Source: Bacteroidota bacterium
GTDB taxonomy: Bacteria; Bacteroidota; Bacteroidia; AKYH767-A; 2013-40CM-41-45
DNA length: 39,846 bases
Reading direction: 5' to 3'
Assembly: GCA_026391975.1 (NCBI GenBank)
Contig: JAPLDB010000071.1
Span: forward strand, 1-39,846
Position 1 is the first letter of the stretch; each line of letters starts with the position of its first letter. Below are positions 34,210 through 39,846 of this stretch, piece by piece. The notes under the pieces were generated by a model. It ran no database searches. It was not told the origin of the DNA and saw only the letters and a program-made list of their open reading frames with translations. The position numbers and the translations under genes were made by a program.

Positions 34210-37200
34210 TCATTCTACGATCAGATTGACCCTGGCGGTGGAATTGTCGCTGCTCTTCACGACGACAAGGTAAATTCCCGGCGTCAGATTTGAAAGATTC
34301 AGCTCTACCCCATTCTTTCCTTCAACCATGTGAAAAGAACCGTATTGCGCTTCTCTTCCGGCAATATCAAACAGGGCTAGCGTCGCATCGGCGTCCTTGT
34401 CTGAATTAAACTGCAAGGTAGCACTTGAACGTGCCGGGTTCGGGTAAATAATTACATCATGAAGCAGTCCGGCCGGATTTTCTGAAGCGATACGTGCTGC
34501 AAGCGTTGTAAAAATCACTGGTGAAGAATAACTGCTTGACGATCCCATGCTGGTACATACACTCCGTGCCTGCCACTGATAAACGGTAGAGGCCGCCAGC
34601 CCCGTAAGTGCTGCATTGGTCGTACCGCCGGATCCGCTTACGTCTTTCCATAAATAATTTGTGGTGCCGTTTACTGAATATCGAACACGGAATGTGTCAG
34701 CAACAACGAGATTTGTCCAGTTCACTACAGCCGAAGCATTGGTAATGTTCGTTGTTGAAAGAACATAGGGCACAATACAAGCAGCTGTGGTATTTAATGT
34801 GGAGAATACAAAAGAGGGACTATAAGCACTGCTGACACCAGCACATTTTGAACTCACCTGAAACTGGTACGTTGTTGCCGGTGTCAGTCCTGATAAAGTA
34901 GTGCTGTTACCACCAGCACCATTCACATCTTTCCAGATGAAATTCGTGGTGCCATTTATTGAATAGCGGACACGGAAAGTGTCAGCAGATACCATGTTTG
35001 TCCAGCTCACCAAAGCAGACGTATTCGTAATCGAAGTTGCATTCAGGTTGTATGGTGTGATGCATTGTGCTACCGTATTCAATGTGGTAAATGTTGAAGG
35101 CACTGCCTGGTAATTTGATGATGCAATACTCACACACAGGCTTCTCACCCACCAGTCATATTGTGTTCCGGGAGTTAACCCGGTGAGCGCTGTTGAAACA
35201 ACATTGGGCTGACCGTTGATTTTTTTCCAGCTGAAATTGGTTGTATTGTGTACGGCATAACGAACCAGGAAACTATCAGCCGAAGCTCCTGCCCAGTTTA
35301 CCTGCACTGAAGTATTCTGGATGTTTGATGCTGAGAGGTTATTCGGGATAAGGCAATTTACTGTTGGTGTCGTAACGCTTACTTGTTGTGTTTGTGTTCC
35401 TGTGCATCCCTGAGCATTTGTATATGAATATACAATGCTGTACGGACCTCCCACTCCTGCAGTGGCAGGATTGAACTGATTGCTATTCATGCCGGGGCCT
35501 GAAAACGTTCCTCCTGCAGGACTGCCTGTTAATGTTACAGCAGAAGAATTTGATGGGTAAGAAGAATTTAATCCGGTGAATGAAACTGAAGGAACCGGGT
35601 TGATCGTTGCAACAACAGGAATGCGCCCACTCTTTGCAACAAGATCAGGTGATTTTACAACCATGTCGTAAAAGAAAGTGTAATTCGTATGTCCTGAATA
35701 AGAACCAAAGATGTTACAAATGCCCGGAGCAGAATATGGATAAGAAACGCCTGATGTATTGTAATACAGATTCGGCGTTCCGCTCACCATGAGCTTATAT
35801 CCCGGACCGGCAGGAACAAACCAGTTCAGTGTAATTACATTGGCTCCTGTAGAAGGCACGTTGATCGTTTGTGATTTCAATTGCGTTGATGCACGGTCCT
35901 GTAAAATAAAAGTTCTGTTCCCTGCCACTGATGCAAAAACTTTTACTGAAACAAGTGTGAGATCACTTACTGCATCAAACTGGGAATACCAAGTTGTTGA
36001 AGGAGTAGTAGTCTGGTAAGCGCCACTTCCGATTGTATTGTCAACCGGACCAACATGTGTTGTAGCACCGGTTGTTGTTACTTCATTTTCTACATAATAG
36101 GTAGTTGTTGTTGAGATTGACGACGTAGTATATGATGTGCCCGTAGTCAGCGGGATTGTTGCAACCGCTGAGCTATACCATTTCATTGTTCCTGTTCCTC
36201 CGTTGCTTGCTGTGAGATTCACAGTTCCGGTTCCACATCTTGCAGCTCCTGTTGTGGACGGTGCATTTGCCGCAGGTAAAACAGTAACTACAAATGGTGC
36301 TGAGGTTGCTGTTCCGCAATAGTTTGTAACCGCACAGGTATATGATCCTGCCGCACTCACAGTAATACTTTGTGTTGTTGCACCGCCGGGGGCCCAGAGA
36401 TAAGATGAACCTGCAGTAGCAGTAAGAGTGATATTGTCTCCTGTCAAAATAGTTCCCGGTTTGTTCGCAGAAATTTTAGTGACAGGTGAACCCGCTGCTG
36501 ACTGATTGGAAATTGTGATCGGCACTGCGACAACATTGTTGTTCTCATTCAGCTCTGTCATGTTTTGATTCGGATCCAGCTGAACAACGATGTAATATGT
36601 TCCATTGCATGTTCCAGGCGGAACATCAATCCACATGCCATCAAGTCCTGAGCTGTAACTGTCGTACCAGCCGTTGGAAATTCCCTGCAGCGTAGAAGAA
36701 CAACCGTATCCTCCTGCACCGATTGTATAATTGGGAATCTGGTTAGAAAGTTTCGGGACATTGTTATCGTCTCTGCAATAAATTCCGCTGCCATTGTCAC
36801 ACGATCCGATATCAAGCAAACAAAATGCAAGTTTGGTTCCGGTTCCCACAATGCTCCAGTGTGTAGGGTCCGGATCATTCGGATTCAGTAATCGAAGTGT
36901 ATAAATTCCCCAGTTGTCAACGTGCATGTGTCCGTGTGACGGGTGATATGTCATTGTACCGCAAGGCACATCGGTGTATGACATTGCATTTCCATTCTTG
37001 TGGTAGATCCGCTGAACAACAAATCGTTTCGGAACTCTTCCGTCGGGACAGAGGGTGCCTGGATCAGAAAATAATGTATCAGTTCCGCAAAGCCATTTGT
37101 TTATAGACCGTGTTTCAAGCGGACCATAGCCGATGTTTGGTGTAGTTCCAGTTAAACGCAGCCGACCGTCATTGCTTCCCTGTGATCCGCTTGCTGCATT

Positions 37201-37392
37201 ACCGGATTGGGTATATACAGTATAGCCGCTTTGTAGCGCATCAACAGATACCTTCACATCTGGAAGCAGGTCGCAGTTCGTTCCTCCACCGGGAGGACAA
37301 ACGCAGGATGTTGCATTTGTTGTTGTGCATTGAGAAAATGAATTGCCTGAAATGAATGCTGCGAACAGCAGTGTAAGTAATGAACGTTTCAT
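34210..37392 (-). CDS. Lysyl-oxidase-like domain protein with FN3 repeats, T9SS cargo
   Basis: A 1060-residue secreted protein. Signal peptide 1-20 (MKRSLLTLLFAAFISGNSFS). Residues about 41-290 resemble the lysyl oxidase catalytic domain. The copper-site pattern is YHPSHGHMHVDNW (H150, H153, H155, H157). GTKLAFCLLD places K187 where lysyl oxidase has its LTQ lysine (GHKASFCLED). WYDSYSSGLDGMWIDVPPG places Y246 at the LTQ tyrosine, followed by YYIVVQLDPNQNMTELNENNN like the animal VNPxxxxxESxxxNN end. Then come two Ig-like domains, a beta-sandwich, a further PKD-like segment, three FN3 domains (about 690-960) and a type A T9SS signal (IIYPNPARSSATLQF to VNLIVE). It could oxidise peptidyl amines at the cell surface. 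Confidence 0.85.
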   Translation of the reverse strand: MKRSLLTLLFAAFISGNSFSQCTTTNATSCVCPPGGGTNCDLLPDVKVSVDALQSGYTVYTQSGNAASGSQGSNDGRLRLTGTTPNIGYGPLETRSINKWLCGTDTLFSDPGTLCPDGRVPKRFVVQRIYHKNGNAMSYTDVPCGTMTYHPSHGHMHVDNWGIYTLRLLNPNDPDPTHWSIVGTGTKLAFCLLDIGSCDNGSGIYCRDDNNVPKLSNQIPNYTIGAGGYGCSSTLQGISNGWYDSYSSGLDGMWIDVPPGTCNGTYYIVVQLDPNQNMTELNENNNVVAVPITISNQSAAGSPVTKISANKPGTILTGDNITLTATAGSSYLWAPGGATTQSITVSAAGSYTCAVTNYCGTATSAPFVVTVLPAANAPSTTGAARCGTGTVNLTASNGGTGTMKWYSSAVATIPLTTGTSYTTSSISTTTTYYVENEVTTTGATTHVGPVDNTIGSGAYQTTTPSTTWYSQFDAVSDLTLVSVKVFASVAGNRTFILQDRASTQLKSQTINVPSTGANVITLNWFVPAGPGYKLMVSGTPNLYYNTSGVSYPYSAPGICNIFGSYSGHTNYTFFYDMVVKSPDLVAKSGRIPVVATINPVPSVSFTGLNSSYPSNSSAVTLTGSPAGGTFSGPGMNSNQFNPATAGVGGPYSIVYSYTNAQGCTGTQTQQVSVTTPTVNCLIPNNLSASNIQNTSVQVNWAGASADSFLVRYAVHNTTNFSWKKINGQPNVVSTALTGLTPGTQYDWWVRSLCVSIASSNYQAVPSTFTTLNTVAQCITPYNLNATSITNTSALVSWTNMVSADTFRVRYSINGTTNFIWKDVNGAGGNSTTLSGLTPATTYQFQVSSKCAGVSSAYSPSFVFSTLNTTAACIVPYVLSTTNITNASAVVNWTNLVVADTFRVRYSVNGTTNYLWKDVSGSGGTTNAALTGLAASTVYQWQARSVCTSMGSSSSYSSPVIFTTLAARIASENPAGLLHDVIIYPNPARSSATLQFNSDKDADATLALFDIAGREAQYGSFHMVEGKNGVELNLSNLTPGIYLVVVKSSDNSTARVNLIVE

Positions 37393-37414
37393 ATTGTTAA
37401 GTTATTGAGTGAGC

Positions 37415-37445
37415 CAAACTAAAAAGAAAACCCTTGAAATGCAAG
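37415..37445 (-). promoter_or_regulatory. Candidate promoter of the lysyl-oxidase-like gene
   Basis: The minus strand reads CTTG, 19 nt, TTAGTTTG. Each element has one mismatch to the Bacteroidota consensus. The predicted leader is about 16 nt. Confidence 0.35.
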
Positions 37446-37487
37446 TGCAATAAGGCTTTGACCTGAAAATACTTATTTCAGTTCAAT

Positions 37488-38678
37488 TTATTCCGCCAAA
37501 AGTTTATCAATCAATCCTGTAAAATGGTTTTTCCATTGCTCGAAATATATTCCTGTAGCCGGACCGGAAAAACCGGTGTGGATGTTTCTCACATGACCTT
37601 TTTTGTCAATTATAATAGTTGTAGGAAAGCTTAGAATAGCGCTGAGCATGGGCAATGTTTTTTCCCGCTTTTCTTTATCCGTTGATCCGGCAAATAAAAG
37701 CATGTATTCTATGCCATACCTTTCACGCAGGCGTTTTAGATTTTTCTTTGCCGTCTGAAGTGTTGGAATGCGTTCATAGTCGAGACCGATAATTTCAAGG
37801 CCCTTCGCGCTATTCTTTTTATAGAACGGTGCGAGGAATTCTGTTTCGTCCATGCAATTCGGGCACCAGGTACCCATCACCTGGATAACGACAACTTTTC
37901 CTTCAAACTTTTTATCGGTCAGTGAAACCATGTTGCTGTCAGCATCAGGAAAAGCAAAAGCGATTTTGTCAAAACCTTTTTTCAGAAAAGTGAGGGAATC
38001 CGGATCAGGCAATGATGCATTTTCATTCCGGATCGCCTTCCATGTGTCGTGCCAGTGTTTGCCGCTGTAAAAATGACCATCAAGCACATCGTCAGGATTG
38101 ATGTCTGCAGAAAAATAAAACAAGTGACTTCCATCAAAACAAGACAAATACATTTTATTACCGTCAGCAAATCCATCCAGGTATCGGTAGTCTCCTGTCG
38201 GAGTAAGAAATGTTCCCGTGATGTGATTGCCTTGCTGACTGAATTCACCCACCGCTTTATTCATCGGAGGTTCGTCTCCCGCAAAGGTTACTTCCCATCG
38301 TCCCTCGAAATTTTTCAGTTCGAAAGAATTGACGAGCGGATTCAATTTTCCGGCAAAGGCCTGAAAAGGGATTATATTGTCGCTGGTGCGGGCATGATTC
38401 AAAAATTTGCCTGTCATTGTATCGCCCTTCAATTGACATCTGATCTCTGAGTCGAAGACAGGCATCTTTATAAAAACCGAGTCTCCCGATGCTGTTATTT
38501 CTGTAACTTTAATCCTTTCCTGCGCATTGATGAATTCGATTGTATTGCCCGCGGATTCAAACTGAAATGGAAGCGCTACAGTATCGTTCAGTTGAAATTC
38601 GCCATGCCAGATGCCAGGTTTCACCTGACAAAAGGAAAACAAAGGAAGAAATACCAGCAGAATGATGAGTTTGTTCAT
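37488..38678 (-). CDS. TlpA-like thioredoxin-fold protein
   Basis: A 396-residue exported protein. The ORF opens at 38726, but the ATG at 38678 starts a clean signal peptide (MNKLIILLVFLPLFSFC), so I place the start there. The first 235 residues are beta-rich repeats of a DUF4369-like kind. A TlpA/AhpC-TSA domain follows, with VVIQVMGTWCPNCMDETEFLAPF (active site W271-CPNC-275), GLDYERIPT, and a cis-proline region SFPTTIIIDKKGHV. The redox pair suggests a periplasmic disulfide reductase. A Cys at the end of the signal peptide could be a lipobox (FSFCQ), so it may be a lipoprotein. It is divergent from rsmI. Confidence 0.87.
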   Translation of the reverse strand: MNKLIILLVFLPLFSFCQVKPGIWHGEFQLNDTVALPFQFESAGNTIEFINAQERIKVTEITASGDSVFIKMPVFDSEIRCQLKGDTMTGKFLNHARTSDNIIPFQAFAGKLNPLVNSFELKNFEGRWEVTFAGDEPPMNKAVGEFSQQGNHITGTFLTPTGDYRYLDGFADGNKMYLSCFDGSHLFYFSADINPDDVLDGHFYSGKHWHDTWKAIRNENASLPDPDSLTFLKKGFDKIAFAFPDADSNMVSLTDKKFEGKVVVIQVMGTWCPNCMDETEFLAPFYKKNSAKGLEIIGLDYERIPTLQTAKKNLKRLRERYGIEYMLLFAGSTDKEKREKTLPMLSAILSFPTTIIIDKKGHVRNIHTGFSGPATGIYFEQWKNHFTGLIDKLLAE

Positions 38679-38682
38679 GATG

Positions 38683-38706
38683 TAAAAGTATTTTAAAATA
38701 TCTTTC
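38683..38706. promoter_or_regulatory. Overlapping divergent -7 boxes
   Basis: TATCTTTC (38699-38706, for rsmI) and, on the minus strand, TACTTTTA (38683-38690, for the TlpA-like gene) each match the -7 consensus at seven of eight positions. Neither has a -33 at the right spacing. The intergenic gap is only 41 nt. Confidence 0.3.
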
Positions 38707-38719
38707 GACCTTCGACCCC

Positions 38720-39433
38720 ATGGCAAAGCTATACCTTATACCTACTCCCATCGGAAATCTCGAAGATATTACACTTCGCGCCATCCGACTTTTGAAAGAG
38801 TGTGATTTTATTCTTGCCGAAGATACACGAACAAGCGGAGTGCTGCTGAAGCATTTTCAGATCCAGAAAAGGATGGTCAGCTACCATGCTCACAACGAAC
38901 ACAAGATGCTGGAAAGGATTGTGGAAGAAATTGAATCCTCCAATTCCGTTGCACTGATCACTGATGCCGGCACACCCGGTATTTCTGACCCCGGCTTTTT
39001 AATTGTGCGCGAATGCATCAAAAGAAATATTCCTGTTGAATGTCTGCCCGGCGCTACAGCCATCATCCCGGCCCTTGTTAATTCCGGCTTGCCAAACGAC
39101 CGGTTTTGCTTTGAGGGTTTTCTGCCGCAGAAAAAAGGCCGGCAGACAAAAATGCATTCCCTGAAAGATGAAGAACGTACGATGGTTTTTTATGAATCAC
39201 CCTACCGCCTTGTAAAAACGCTTGAACAGTTAGGTGAAGTCTTTGGAAAAGAAAGGCAGGCAAGTGTTTCCCGGGAACTCACGAAAATGTTTGAAGAAAA
39301 CAAACGGGGTACGCTGGAAGAACTTGCTGCTTATTTCAAAAGTAAGACGGTGAAGGGAGAGATTGTAATTGTTGTTGGTGGAAAAGAAAGCGGCAGCAAG
39401 GAACAGCAAGAGGAAGCAGAGGATCAAGAATAA
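38720..39433 (+). CDS. rsmI: 16S rRNA (cytidine-1402-2'-O)-methyltransferase
   Basis: RsmI methylates the 2'-O of C1402 in the decoding centre of 16S rRNA. The 237-residue tetrapyrrole-methylase-fold protein has PTPIGNLEDITLRA, LAEDTRTSGVLLKHF, LITDAGTPGISDPGF and PGATAIIPALVNSGLP with FEGFLPQKKG, all diagnostic. The C-terminus (GSKEQQEEAEDQE) is an unstructured acidic tail. Length is slightly shorter than the E. coli enzyme, which has a C-terminal extension. The divergent neighbour is the TlpA-like gene. Confidence 0.96.
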   Translation: MAKLYLIPTPIGNLEDITLRAIRLLKECDFILAEDTRTSGVLLKHFQIQKRMVSYHAHNEHKMLERIVEEIESSNSVALITDAGTPGISDPGFLIVRECIKRNIPVECLPGATAIIPALVNSGLPNDRFCFEGFLPQKKGRQTKMHSLKDEERTMVFYESPYRLVKTLEQLGEVFGKERQASVSRELTKMFEENKRGTLEELAAYFKSKTVKGEIVIVVGGKESGSKEQQEEAEDQE

Positions 39434-39517
39434 TCGTGCGCTATTTCTCCTTATTATATTTACACAACAAAAAATTCCGCCGCAATTCTATCCGCAAAAT
39501 ATTTTCCTTTTATTCGC

Positions 39518-39846
39518 ATGAAGTCAAAATTATCAATCCTATTTTGCTGCTTTCAATTAGCAGTGAGTGTTTATGCGCAAAAGAGAAACAACCAATGGAT
39601 TTTAGGCGGAACACATTACAGGAATTGCTATAAGCTAGATTTCAACTCAGGTTTTCCAGATACATCCACGCTAAATGCAATGGGCTTTTACGATTTCAAC
39701 ACGAGTATATGTGATACATCAGGTCAAATTCTTTTTTATTCAAATGGTGTTGAGATTGCCAATAGAGACCATGACACATTGTCCAACTCACAAGGTTTTA
39801 ATCCCGGAACCTTAACAACAAACAATAACGATGGGTTATCTATTAC
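39518..39846 (+). CDS. Secreted protein, partial at the window end
   Basis: A frame of 109 codons, open at the right edge with no stop. It begins with ATG at 39518 and a signal peptide (MKSKLSILFCCFQLAVSVYA, cut before QKRNNQW). The mature part reads WILGGTHYRNCYKLDFNSG, MGFYDFNTSICDTSGQ and ILFYSNGVEIANRD, a pattern seen in Bacteroidota secreted proteins with T9SS signals and beta-propeller-like repeats. The assignment to that group is an inference. The start is 84 nt past rsmI. Confidence 0.7.
   Translation, partial: MKSKLSILFCCFQLAVSVYAQKRNNQWILGGTHYRNCYKLDFNSGFPDTSTLNAMGFYDFNTSICDTSGQILFYSNGVEIANRDHDTLSNSQGFNPGTLTTNNNDGLSI

Overview
The window comes from the chromosome of a member of the Bacteroidota, most likely an uncultured or environmental lineage. 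The evidence is four large secreted proteins with type IX secretion (T9SS) C-terminal signals (three type A, one gliding-motility-type B), gene starts without Shine-Dalgarno sequences, several candidate promoters of the Bacteroidota type (TTTG, about 20 nt, TAnnTTTG), a Bacteroidota-type insertion in AtpA, a long periplasmic N-terminal extension on AtpB, and an ATP synthase operon lacking the beta and epsilon genes. No phage, transposase, CRISPR array or rRNA is visible. The one RNA gene is tRNA-Cys(GCA).

Layout. 0-5 kb: an outer-membrane-like protein, then a minus-strand pair of a DUF4175-type membrane/coiled-coil protein and an RsbW-like ATPase. 5-11.5 kb: a T9SS cargo protein, a SET-domain protein, an RlmI-like rRNA methyltransferase, two poorly characterised proteins, and a methyltransferase/2OG-Fe(II) oxygenase pair whose first gene is frameshifted. 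11.7-18.7 kb: gltX, folB, tRNA-Cys with a decayed repeat array, an RRM protein, a ComF-like phosphoribosyltransferase, free methionine-R-sulfoxide reductase, an Ig-like lipoprotein and a T9SS cargo protein. 19-26 kb: the F1Fo operon, read on the minus strand as atpZ, a membrane protein, atpB, E, F, H, A, then a four-helix-bundle gene, then atpG. 26-31 kb: a PKD-repeat T9SS protein and a secreted protein of unknown function. 31-39.8 kb: an EF-G paralogue with altered GTPase motifs, hicAB, a single-domain response regulator, a T9SS-exported lysyl-oxidase-like protein, a thioredoxin-fold protein, rsmI, and the start of another secreted protein.

The gene content is mostly housekeeping plus cell-surface export. 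No T9SS machinery lies here, so the cargo proteins depend on genes elsewhere. The most distinctive feature of the DNA itself is a dense set of short dispersed repeats between genes, several of which extend into reading frames: a TCCCGAT/ATCGGGA palindrome in atpB, a T9SS gene and the rlmI-like gene; a CCCCCTT-GGGGG element in atpG; AGCAGCC heptamers that punctuate the 3' ends of two genes; and a roughly 170-bp tandem array after tRNA-Cys that resembles inverted tRNA 3' ends.

The best candidates for new biology are the lysyl-oxidase-like T9SS protein, which keeps the copper-site histidines and both predicted LTQ cofactor residues, the EF-G paralogue lacking the catalytic histidine, and the four-helix-bundle insertion inside the ATP synthase operon. 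All functions are inferred from sequence reading alone; no database search was run.
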